Assembly: GCA_030141605.1 (NCBI GenBank)
Contig: JAQGDQ010000145.1
Span: 1-64,000 of the forward strand
DNA length: 64,000 nt
Reading direction: 5' to 3'
DNA from: Tubiluchus corallicola
Taxonomy: Eukaryota > Priapulida > Priapulimorpha > Priapulimorphida > Tubiluchidae
Numbering within the stretch: the first letter of the stretch is position 1; the number at the start of each line of letters is the position of its first letter. A program made the position numbers and the translations under genes. Positions 1-25,841 of this stretch are shown here, piece by piece. The notes beneath the pieces are model-generated. The model did not search any database. It was not told where the DNA came from and was given only the letters and a program-made list of their open reading frames with translations.

Positions 1-548
1 TTTTTACACAGTAGTATTATTAAAATATTAGGATTAAATAAAATTGTTGTGGTCAGTTGGACTGAAATAAAAATTAACGATAATAATACATTTATTATTA
101 ACATATTATTATCCACTTTTGCAAAATGAAAAAGTATGTGGTTCGATGACAAAATAATTATTTATTGTGTTATTTCAAGCAAGGTCGAAAAAGTATATGT
201 AGTACAAAACAATCTAGTCATTGTTTATGGTGTAACGCTTAACAATTTACAGTTGTCAATTTATGATTTACAATGTCTTTTTCTTTAGTTTTTCTTTTTC
301 AAAGTTCAGGAAGAAAAAATATCATAAATAAAATTTTAGGGTAAAATTGCATTACGTAATTTAATTGTGATATTATTATTGAAATGGATACAAATTTCGA
401 GATGACTAAACTGCTTCGATAAACTATGCACTTGGGCTTAAAATGAAACAAATTCAAAAGACACTACCAAAAACTGCATCTGACTAAATCTGTCAGAAGT
501 GTAAGCACAATATTTTTAACACTAGAGTGCATGATGTTCTAAACTCAC

Positions 549-749
549 GTTTCACAGCCAAGAGCCGAGAAATTATCACACACAGATTGTCGTTGCAACT
601 TGGAGGCGTGAATCCAGCTTTTTTAGATTGTGCTTTCATTGCTTCAATAATTTCCTGTTGCTCATTGGCAACAAAGTAAAAGTTTATATTTTGGCTTCGT
701 ATTCCGATACTTTCTGTCTGACTACTGAATTGAAAGGCCCGTCTAATTG
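549..749 (-). other. Left-arm copy of candidate exon Y
   Basis: Mirror of 9792-9992. It is open in the same phase (1 to 1) and has the same GTGAGT donor. One base difference changes a Cys codon in the right copy to Phe here, so the two copies are not identical at protein level. Confidence 0.35.
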
Positions 750-972
750 CTGAATCCTAGTGTAACACATTCCACGACTGTTTTTCAATAAGAACAATCA
801 CGATGACCAAAAGCGGAACAAATGGCGCATTCAATCCACAATAGGCTAATCTTCAGCGATACCGCCAAAAGGTATAAACTACGTAAAAGTACTGTATGCT
901 GATGCTGCTTGCTGGTGTAAACAAATACTCAAACAGTGTTGTGTACAGTGTGCACAGCGTAGGCAATCTCAC

Positions 973-1038
973 CTTGCGACTTATTCCAAGATTCATCTGT
1001 AATACTGCAATTTTCGCCACCAGAGGTGGAAGACCATG
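973..1038 (-). other. Left-arm copy of candidate exon X
   Basis: Mirror of 9503-9568 with identical splice-like borders (an AG before and GTGAGA after). As with the right copy, coding status is inferred only from frame and splice-site context. Confidence 0.25.
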
Positions 1039-1760
1039 CTGAATGACGGCCTAATCAAATGTTCGTTTTGCATACAATTTTATCCGAACTTTTGCCAATG
1101 ATTCTTAAACCAGAAATTTTCGTGAGGAATGAGGTAAGTATTTGTATTCGCAACATAATCGCGAGTTATTCAAGCTCAACTTAATTTCGGTGATATTCCC
1201 CTTTTAAACTACTTGTTTGCATAGTCTGTACACTAGAAGCTAGAATCCAGAGCTCAACAGCAGGCCCTACAACTGATGTCAAATGATTGTGATGGGACTA
1301 AAACCTAGCTCATCACCAAAAACAATCAGTAAAATCTCACATCTCCTTTGAATAGCTTGAAGTGCGCCTGTACTCCTGTAGGTAATGGAAAACTACATCA
1401 AATGACAAATGTGACATAAATTTTTAAATGCCCACACCGCAAGCATTCACTGACTTTATATTTTTGTTTCATGTGGAGTAAGAGATGATTCCTGTCGTAA
1501 ATTAAAATTCTCGTGCTTCCACAAAAGCGGCAGAAATCGAAGTTACCTGTGTTAGATTGCGTTACTTGTGTCTTGCACGCAGACATTCATTTGTGCCTAT
1601 CTAACCAGATGGAGTGGACACCGAGGAAACAACGAAGTAAGGCACAAAAAAGCTTCAACATAGGATTCAAACCGAGCTATTCAATAACTATTACACAACT
1701 TCACAAATTATTATTACGCACTTAGTACAAACCAGTGAACATAAAACTGTGGAAACTCAC

Positions 1761-1812
1761 CATTTTCTGGATCCCCTTCTTTACTGAGTTTGTTAGATGG
1801 ACTGTTTCCCAT
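1761..1812 (-). pseudogene. Duplicate PKA first exon (MGN exon) in left arm
   Basis: Exact reverse-complement copy of the exon at 8729-8780: an ATG at 1812-1810, 17 codons beginning Met-Gly-Asn (an N-myristoylation start), then one base and a GTGAG donor at 1760. On this strand it points out of the window, so downstream kinase exons cannot be seen. It may be an orphan first exon, or the start of a second head-to-head PKA gene beyond the left edge. I label it pseudogene only because no downstream exons are visible. Confidence 0.6.
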
Positions 1813-3260
1813 TATAGGTATTACCTTCCCTTAACTTCGCGTATCAAGAGTATTAAGCATATAACTAGCTTTACAATGAATCCATGCTGAATTAACAGAA
1901 CCAGTTTTAAAAATTTGCAATTTTAAACTTAAACTGGCTGCCTTGGCTGATTAGTTTTCTAAATACATAACAACAGCGCCATGTAACGGACAGATTCTTA
2001 ATAAAAATGGTTTGTCCATAGTTATTGCCAAGGCCGGCCATAGTGCGTTAACAAAAGGTTATCGTAATCGACCAGAGAGTTTCTCTCCAAGTAAGCTCGC
2101 CAAGTGACTTATATCGAGACTAGAAAGCAGAACTCGTTGCGAGTTATTCTCTGACTATAAGTGGCACTGAGCGCGAGCTGACACTTCCTTTTCTACTTGT
2201 TGTTCACTGTGAAATGTGGAGAGAGTAACTCGCCGAGGCATTTGACTAGACAGTACCTCGCAGCAACTGTCAGAGATGATATGCAATAAGTTGCTCACAG
2301 TAACACGTAAAGCAGTTCACACTTGCAAGTTTACTGTTAGAGAGAAAAAAGCGACATAAAACTTGTGTCGTTAGCAATTAACTGAGCGCGTCAGGCCTAA
2401 TGCGCCCTGGGCCTGATTTAAATTATTATATTTTAATTTCATGCAGCAGTCCAGTTTATTCAAAACCATTTTTACCTGAGTATTCGTAAATATGGTAATA
2501 AGGCCCCAAACTTCAGGAATAAAAGGGTAAAACCCCGAAAAAAGAAATAACGACCGAAGCCTAATCTAACGTTATAATCAGGTTGTTCTGTTCACCAACA
2601 TGTTATGCAGAATGTTTTTACTGGCGCAACTAGAAATTTAGCCACTTATAATATCTATGTATTCGTTTTTATTCATTTTGTTTTTTTTTATTTTTCACCA
2701 TGCTACGCGAGATTATATTGTATGTTTGCCAACAAAAGATTGTATCTCTAGCAAACATAATTACATAAACACTGCGAAATTATTGATATTTCACAAGACT
2801 GTCGCATTAGATTAGAAGTATAAAGATGTAGACGTCCGAGACATGGGTCGGAGAGAAGCTGATCTAGATCTCATCCTTTCCAATGCGTAATCTGGAAACT
2901 GCTGAGATCAGCCAGTGCAGTTTGGTAAGTGTTTTACAGAAGTTGAAGTTCGAGTTGAAAACAAAAATGGTTAAACCCAAATCTACAAAAATGTTTAGAT
3001 CTACTTTTGGATATTTAAACTACGTTGTTTGTTTTTGGGTACAGCATGTTGTCACCAATCATACATGAAAGCAGAAAAGGTAATTTTTAATAGCTTTTCG
3101 AATCATCAAAGGAATGAAGTGCTTACAGTAATGATGGTCTAACCGTTATAAGCATATGGTTCAGTGGCCGAATTTTAATCCATTCGTTTCATTATTTTAG
3201 TAAGCAAAGCAAGTCCTCCACTGACTCAAGTAGGTTAGATGTTACACCTCTGGCCGATTT

Positions 3261-3296
3261 CCCGGGGGGGTGGGGATTTCCCCGGGGGGGTGGGGA
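3261..3296 (+). repeat. G-run block (G-quadruplex-prone), left arm
   Basis: Two near-identical units of CCC followed by G7, T and G4, separated by ATTTC, give four long G runs on the plus strand. The mirrored C-rich block is at 7244-7280. It lies in the central, more diverged part of the arm. Confidence 0.75.
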
Positions 3297-3330
3297 AAAA
3301 CACCCCTAAAAAAGTGCGAAAATCCGGAAA

Positions 3331-3530
3331 CACCCCTAAAAAAGTGAAGTGGCTCTATTGTCGCGCTAGTTAAGTGACCAATTTAAGGATTAGGAGTGAC
3401 GGTTGGTCGACGGGCCACGCCCCCCTCGACTGCCGGGGGTGGGAACAAAAATCACCCCCCTAAAAAAGTGAAGTGGGTCTATTGTTGCGCTAGTTAAGTG
3501 CTCGATTTAAGGATTAGGAGTGACGGTTGG
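3331..3530. repeat. Two-copy repeat inside left arm
   Basis: A unit of about 76 bp at 3331-3406 (starting CACCCCTAAAAAAGTGAAGT and ending AGTGACGGTTGG) recurs with a few changes at 3452-3530, separated by a GC-rich spacer. The same pair appears mirrored in the right arm at about 7011-7211. Function unknown. Confidence 0.8.
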
Positions 3531-3725
3531 AACTCCCGCACGCTTTGGGGGGGGTGCGCCCGGCGAGAACACCCCCCCCCCTCCGCGCTAAATGCAGTCG
3601 TCCGTTCGACGCGCGCTCGCTGCGCACTTTGCTTGCTCCACCCTAATTGTGGCTAATCCGGTAATCGACTCTCACCTCGCCGCCTAGCTAGCTAGCTAGA
3701 TAATGGGCTAAAAGATTTCTCTACA

Positions 3726-3867
3726 GGATGTTCTTTTATGCGAGTCTAAATTGCCACGCAATTTTTTAAAATTTTACCCCGCCCTCATCCGGGTTAGAAT
3801 GTTCTTTTATGCGCGTCTAAGTTGCAATACAATTTTTAAAAATTTTATCCTACCTTTATCCGAGATG
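3726..3867. repeat. 71-bp tandem duplication inside left arm
   Basis: Two adjacent diverged copies of a 71-bp unit beginning near ATGTTCTTTTATGCG, one at 3726-3796 and the next at 3797-3867, followed by a GATG tetranucleotide run. The mirrored pair is in the right arm at about 6680-6815. The GATG run has more units in the right arm than in the left. Confidence 0.75.
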
Positions 3868-4079
3868 GATGGATGGATGGATGCCGTCGCCGAAAAGCCT
3901 CCTTCGCTCCATCCAATGCGGTCGCATCGTGCAACATACAGTCTCCTCACACGCACACACCGCCGAGCACGATTAGCACGGGGCCGACCATATCGAACGT
4001 TACCGCGTAACATACAGTCTACTCACGTCGCCGAGCATGCATTAATGGCTTTCTTTATTTTTGTCAACTGTATCCAACG

Positions 4080-4118
4080 ATGATGATGATGATTGACGAC
4101 GATGATGATGATGATGAC
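4080..4118. repeat. GAT/GAC trinucleotide microsatellite at arm edge
   Basis: Repeated GATGAT with GAC interruptions immediately inside the left arm boundary. The mirrored ATC/GTC run is at about 6400-6440. Confidence 0.8.
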
Positions 4119-4140
4119 GCGGTATTACCTAAAGCGTTTA

Positions 4141-4270
4141 GCGATCATTGTCTCCCTTTAACTTGCAGATTCACCTGGCCTTTCTTTTGTAACGTATATA
4201 TTTTTCGGTGAATATAAAAGAAGTGAGCTATCAATGTCTCCCTTTTAACTTGCAGATTCACCTGGCAAGG
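4141..4270 (+). repeat. Duplicated 3'-splice-like segment
   Basis: A segment of about 38 bp containing CTCCC, a T-rich tract, AACTTGCAG and ATTCACCTGGC occurs at about 4141-4179 and again at 4227-4266, about 86 bp apart. The second copy would be a good acceptor (AG at 4254-4255) leading in frame into the 253-codon ORF. Confidence 0.7.
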
Positions 4271-4969
4271 GGTGGTGGCTCCATTCTTCAGACACGCGAC
4301 GATGATGTGTTGGTCTCAGCGGGTGACATTTTGATGGGTGTACAATTTGTGCTTACTCTCATAGAATGGATAAGCTTAATGGATTTAGAAAAAAATATAA
4401 TGGCATCTCTGTTTGGGGGCATGGATGCGCACACGATTGATGAGAGATTTTTGGGCCCCTATCATTGGCAATTATCGAATACGTTTACGGTTCACGTAAA
4501 TTGCCATTGCCTGGGCACAAATACTCGCATTTTATTGCAAAAAAGAGAGAAATTTTTTCAAACAACGTTGGAAATATTTAATTCAAATATAGATCGCAAA
4601 ATTCGTTTTGTCATTAGAAAAATGCAGGAGGATTTTTTACCGCGTCACTGGGTAACAACGATAAATGAAATAGAATGTCCGCTGACATCGTTGGCGGCAG
4701 AACCGACACCTTTTGAATCGGGATTGACGTTTCATCTGGGTAGGGGCAATTATGTTTCGGTGGGAGGTCTTTTGCGCACCAAAATTTCAATTGCCAAAAG
4801 ACAGGTGATCGGGCACTCGACTTTAGCATCGTTACCACAAGTAAGGCTCACGCCGTACGACTATGAACAACTATTTTTGAAAAAAGACCGTATCAATTTC
4901 ATCATTGGTAAACAAGAAGAGCACAGAATGTGGATTTCGCCTGCGGCAGTTACATGCCGATTGGACTAA
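4208..4969 (+). CDS. Unrecognised 253-codon protein with weak PC4-like C-terminus
   Basis: This ORF runs without stops for 253 codons, unusual in this AT-rich window, and looks protein-coding. The true start is uncertain. An ATG opens at 4208, but a T-rich acceptor ends at 4255 and codon 17 (ATT at 4256) follows in phase 0, so the ORF may be a terminal exon. I recognise no whole-protein family. Residues about 173-232 loosely resemble the PC4/Sub1 single-stranded-DNA-binding fold: F-x-L-G followed by YVSV, alternating hydrophobic strands, then LTP, an aromatic and QL. That match is from memory and is weak. It lies in the loop between the inverted-repeat arms, unlinked to the PKA reading frame, and may belong to an integrated virus, a transposon or an unrelated host gene. 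Confidence 0.55.
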   Translation: MNIKEVSYQCLPFNLQIHLARGGGSILQTRDDDVLVSAGDILMGVQFVLTLIEWISLMDLEKNIMASLFGGMDAHTIDERFLGPYHWQLSNTFTVHVNCHCLGTNTRILLQKREKFFQTTLEIFNSNIDRKIRFVIRKMQEDFLPRHWVTTINEIECPLTSLAAEPTPFESGLTFHLGRGNYVSVGGLLRTKISIAKRQVIGHSTLASLPQVRLTPYDYEQLFLKKDRINFIIGKQEEHRMWISPAAVTCRLD

Positions 4970-5056
4970 CTCTAGCATGAGATTTCCTACGAGATTTCTG
5001 ATTAAAAGGTCAAGAATTACAATAATTGTACAGCTGTAAAATGTGCAATGCATTGC

Positions 5057-5087
<31 letters not shown>

Positions 5088-5225
5088 AGAGGGGGGAGAG
5101 AGAGAGAGAGAGAGAGTAAGAGAGAGAAAGAGAGAGTGAAAGAGAGAGAGAGAGAAAGAGATAGAGAGGGAGGGAAGGAGAGAGAGAGAGGGAGAAGAGA
5201 GAGAGAGAGAGAAGAGAGAGAAAGG

Positions 5226-5261
<36 letters not shown>

Positions 5262-5262
5262 C
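5057..5262. repeat. 205-bp GA/purine microsatellite
   Basis: Almost uninterrupted GA dinucleotides with a few extra G or A bases and a rare T, so purines lie on the plus strand. Long apparent reading frames across it (Arg-Glu or Ser-Leu repeats) are artefacts of the repeat. Such homopurine tracts can form triplex DNA and are unstable. Confidence 0.95.
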
Positions 5263-5289
5263 GAGGACCAGGTCGTACCTAGCACCAAG

Positions 5290-5637
5290 ATGACTGTGAC
5301 AGCACCAGCAGCAGCAGCAGCAGTGCTGCCACCGCCGAGATTGCATCACCTTCCAATCGTCACTGCTAGAATGATGACTAGAACAGCAGCTGTACCTAAA
5401 ACAGCGTCACCGACGCCACCACCACCACCACCGTCGAGATTACAGCAGCAGCAGCAGCAGCAGCACAATGTCAACGTTCGGGTCGCGTCTGCTAGCAATA
5501 TGCCGCCACCGCTAACATCAACAACATCGACAGCAACAACAACAACAACAGTGGCGTCATCAACGAGCATGGGTCCCCCACCCAACATCGTTTTTGTCAA
5601 CCGGAAGAAAGCATCCGACCAGGATAAAGATAAATGA
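5290..5637 (+). CDS. Low-complexity P/Q/T/A-rich ORF (doubtful gene)
   Basis: A 115-codon frame beginning ATG shortly after the GA microsatellite. It consists of poly-Ala, poly-Pro, poly-Gln and poly-Thr runs encoded by trinucleotide repeats and ends in a charged Lys/Asp-rich tail. No domain is recognisable. A polyadenylation-like AATAAA follows at about 5829. It could be a disordered protein, part of the same transcript as the upstream ORF, or open only because trinucleotide repeats lack stops. Confidence 0.3.
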   Translation: MTVTAPAAAAAVLPPPRLHHLPIVTARMMTRTAAVPKTASPTPPPPPPSRLQQQQQQQHNVNVRVASASNMPPPLTSTTSTATTTTTVASSTSMGPPPNIVFVNRKKASDQDKDK

Positions 5638-6118
5638 ATATTTTTTAAATAGTAAGGGTACACCCCATCGGGATAAAGATAAATGAATATTTTAAAAAGT
5701 AAATACACTTCAGTCTCTGGCAATTTTAGTCTAATAGTAAAGCGCCTCAGTTTTTTTTTCTCTTTGTACATCTAGTCTAGATAAAAGTAAAATTTTAAAT
5801 ACCCTATTGTCAAAAAAAGAAATCTTTCAATAAAAATGTGGCTAATGCAACTTGTGAGTTTTTGGGATTATATATATATATCCTCACCTAAAAAAATACT
5901 GACTCGTTGAAAGCGTGCAGACTAGAAGGCTGCAGGCATTCAATTTTATCTAGACGGCAGCTGTCCTACTGTCTGCTTGCTGTACATTCCAACGGGCTTT
6001 TTAAAAAAACAGGTACACGCACTTAAATAGCCGCGGGTGTCATGTCTAGCAAGTCAATTAACGGATTAAGTCCTCATTAGCCAGGTAGTCGAGTCAATTA
6101 CCGGATTAAGCAATAGAC

Positions 6119-6304
6119 GCGTGCCTGCCTTGGCGTCTGATCAGATGAGTGCATTCGTTGCGGATTTAAACATGCGAGTTAGTACAGATAGAAAGATTTT
6201 TACAAAATAGAGGCGTGCCTGCCTTGGCGTCTGATCGGATGAGTGCATTCGTTGCGAGTTTAAACATGCGAGTTAGTACAGATAGAAAGATTTTTACAAA
6301 ATGA
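6119..6304. repeat. 94-bp tandem duplication in loop
   Basis: A unit starting CGTGCCTGCCTTGGCGTCTG at 6119 is repeated at 6213 with very few changes. Upstream, at about 6052-6108, the short string AATTACCGGATTAAG appears in two forms. A related string occurs inside both arms near 3655 and 6887. Confidence 0.85.
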
Positions 6305-8728
6305 AAAGATAATTTTAACTAACATTAGTTATTATTGTTCTGTCGGATAAAAAAAGTGGATGACGACCAAAGATCAGACTCTGCTTTAGGTAATACCGCG
6401 TCATCATCATCATCATCGTCGTCGTCATCATCATCATCGTTGGATACAGTTGACAAAAAAATAAAGAAACCCAGAAATTAATCATGCTCGGCGACGAGTG
6501 AGTAGACTGTATGTTACACGCGGTAACGTTCGTGCTAATGGTCGGCCCGTGCTAACAATCGTGCTCGGCGGTGTGTGCGCGTGTGAGTAGACTGTATGTT
6601 GCACGATGCGACCGCATTGGATGGAGCGAAGGAGGCTTTTTCGGTGACGGCATCCATCCATCCATCCATCCATCCATCTCGGATAAAGGTAGGATAAAAT
6701 TTTTAAAAATTGTAATGCAACTTAGACGCGCATAAAAGAACATTCTAACCCGGATGAGGGCGGGGTAAAATTTTAAAAAATTGCGTGGCAATTTAGACTC
6801 GCATAAAAAGAACATCCTGTAGAGAAATCTTTTAGCCCATTATCTAGCTAGCTAGCTAGGCGGCGAGGCGAGAGTCGATTACCGGATTAGCCGCAATTAG
6901 GGTGGAGCAAGCAAAGTGCGCAGCGAGCGCGCGTCGAACGGACGACTGCATTTAGCGCGGAGGGGGGGTGTTCTCGCCGGGCGCACCCCCCCCAAAGCGT
7001 GCGGGAGTTCCAACCGTCACTCCTAATCCTTAAATCGAGCACTTAACTAGCACAACAATAGACCCACTTCACTTTTTTTAGGGGGTGATTTTTGTTCCCA
7101 CCCCCGGCAGTCGAGGGGGCGTGGCCCGTCGACCAACCGTCTCTCCTAATCCTTAAATTGGTCACTTAACTAGCACGACAATAGAGCCACTTCACTTTTT
7201 TAGGGGTGTTTCCGGATTTTCACACTTTTTTAGGGGTGTTTTTCCCCACCCCCCCCGGGGAAATCCCCACCCCCCCCGGGAAATCGGCCAGAGGTGTAAC
7301 ATCTAACCTACTTGAGTCAGTGGAGGACTTGCTTTGCTTACTAAAATAATGAAACGAATGGATTAAAATTCGGCCACTGAACCATATGCTTATAACGGTT
7401 AGACCATCATTACTGTAAGCACTTCATTCCTTTGATGATTCGAAAAGCTATTAAAAATTACCTTTTCTGCTTTCATGTATGATTGGTGACAACATGCTGT
7501 ACCCAAAAACAAACAACGTAGTTTAAATATCCAAAAGTAGATCTAAACATTTTTGTAGATTTGGGTTTAACCATTTTTGTTTTCAACTCGAACTTCAACT
7601 TCTGTAAAACACTTACCAAACTGCACTGGCTGATCTCAGCAGTTTCCAGATTACGCATTGGAAAGGATGAGATCTAGATCAGCTTCTCTCCGACCCATGT
7701 CTCGGACGTCTACATCTTTATACTTCTAATCTAATGCGACAGTCTTGTGAAATATCAATAATTTCGCAGTGTTTATGTAATTATGTTTGCTAGAGATACA
7801 ATCTTTTGTTGGCAAACATACAATATAATCTCGCGTAGCATGGTGAAAAATAAAAAAAAACAAAATGAATAAAAACGAATACATAGATATTATAAGTGGC
7901 TAAATTTCTAGTTGCGCCAGTAAAAACATTCTGCATAACATGTTGGTGAACAGAACAACCTGATTATAACGTTAGATTAGGCTTCGGTCGTTATTTCTTT
8001 TTTCGGGGTTTTACCCTTTTATTCCTGAAGTTTGGGGCCTTATTACCATATTTACGAATACTCAGGTAAAAATGGTTTTGAATAAACTGGACTGCTGCAT
8101 GAAATTAAAATATAATAATTTAAATCAGGCCCAGGGCGCATTAGGCCTGACGCGCTCAGTTAATTGCTAACGACACAAGTTTTATGTCGCTTTTTTCTCT
8201 CTAACAGTAAACTTGCAAGTGTGAACTGCTTTACGTGTTACTGTGAGCAACTTATTGCATATCATCTCTGACAGTTGCTGCGAGGTACTGTCTAGTCAAA
8301 TGCCTCGGCGAGTTACTCTCTCCACATTTCACAGTGAACAACAAGTAGAAAAGGAAGTGTCAGCTCGCGCTCAGTGCCACTTATAGTCAGAGAATAACTC
8401 GCAACGAGTTCTGCTTTCTAGTCTCGATATAAGTCACTTGGCGAGCTTACTTGGAGAGAAACTCTCTGGTCGATTACGATAACCTTTTGTTAACGCACTA
8501 TGGCCGGCCTTGGCAATAACTATGGACAAACCATTTTTATTAAGAATCTGTCCGTTACATGGCGCTGTTGTTATGTATTTAGAAAACTAATCAGCCAAGG
8601 CAGCCAGTTTAAGTTTAAAATTGCAAATTTTTAAAACTGGTTCTGTTAATTCAGCATGGATTCATTGTAAAGCTAGTTATATGCTTAATACTCTTGATAC
8701 GCGAAGTTAAGGGAAGGTAATACCTATA

Positions 8729-25007
<16,279 letters not shown>

Positions 25008-25841
25008 TTTGCCAAAGATTCGATCTCTTAATGGTTTTCCATTTCGTCTCTCATTTTATTTGATGATAGTGTAGCTATGTCAAGACTACAAAAGCTTAAT
25101 CTGCTGGATGAATTCTAGTCTTGGTGAAAAAAATGGGCTCCAGTATGGTGGTTTGAGCATGGAGCTCGTAGCTCCAGCTTTTTAAAAAGCACCTTATTTT
25201 ACTACTGAACTATATTTAGTTGTTGCCATTGTTTCCAATTTGTCATTTTGCACAAAAGAACCTAATTTCTAGATTAGATGTCGAATGTAGTCGAGTTGAA
25301 TTTAAATGCTGTAGCATTTTTTGACAGATGTCTTTTTCGTCCTCACGGCTTAGTCCATGGGAGCTAGGAATGCAAGTACAAAATCAGTCTAAAGCTCTCT
25401 AGAATCGGTCCAGGGTTCTTATGATTCTAGTGGTACTGATACTGAAATTGTTGCTGCTGTTTATCAAATTGAGGATTTGACCCCCACCCCCCCACCAACT
25501 GTTATTAATCTTCAACATGTCACTTCTCTTTTTATTGTGTGGGTCTTCCTTTTACTTCTCTAATGCCTTATTCGTATTGGTAATGTTTTTATGGAAGCTG
25601 TACTACTATATGGTGGTGCTTAGCAAATTCTGCTGATAAAATTCATTCTGTTATGTGAGTTACATTTAATGGTTTTTTGTTGGTTAGCAAATTGTAATGG
25701 AAACTTTGGCAAATTGCTAGCCTATTATCAACAATTTTAACATCTGCCACGTAACTCTGATATTGTCATTCCTTTGGTGACTGTTAGACATATTGATATA
25801 ATTATTATTATTTCTGACATAAATAACCATAATTTAATAAA
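25008..25841 (+). other. PRKACA: PKA-C 3' UTR (inferred)
   Basis: Non-coding sequence after the stop codon, ending at the AATAAA at 25836-25841. The 3' end is a guess from this signal; further downstream signals are possible. Confidence 0.45.

Larger units (their letters stand above)
1..4135. repeat. Left arm of giant inverted repeat
   Basis: Reverse complement of 6383-10540. Over the outer 3 kb position p pairs with 10541-p, for example base 1 with base 10540, without net indels. Only scattered single-base differences are seen (near 730, 3366, 3486 and 3652). Nearer the loop there are also a 1-bp indel, different GATG repeat counts and short rearranged blocks (3960-4070). The arm contains a minus-strand copy of the MGN first exon, two candidate exons, a G-rich block and several tandem duplications. 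The window begins inside the arm, so its outer end is unknown. Confidence 0.97.
4136..6382. other. Unique loop between the inverted-repeat arms
   Basis: This 2.25-kb stretch is present once and separates the arms. It holds a duplicated 3'-splice-like segment, a 253-codon ORF, a purine-only microsatellite, a 115-codon low-complexity ORF, an AATAAA at about 5829 and a 94-bp tandem duplication at 6119-6304. I see no terminal inverted repeats or target-site duplication of its own. It could be a foreign insertion between duplicated arms, or the original spacer around which the duplication formed. Confidence 0.85.

Noticed and set aside
2883-3068. 61-codon ORF mirrored at 7473-7658
   Set aside because: Appears in both arms only because the arms are copies; no domain, poor context, splice-like GTAAGT inside.
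3650-3720. CRISPR-like or palindromic regulatory array at the TAGC repeats
   Set aside because: It is a simple GCTA tetranucleotide run next to tandem duplications in a eukaryotic genome.
5010-5349. Long reading frames across the GA repeat (Arg-Glu or Ser-Leu repeats on either strand)
   Set aside because: They exist in several frames at once simply because GA/CT repeats contain no stop codons.
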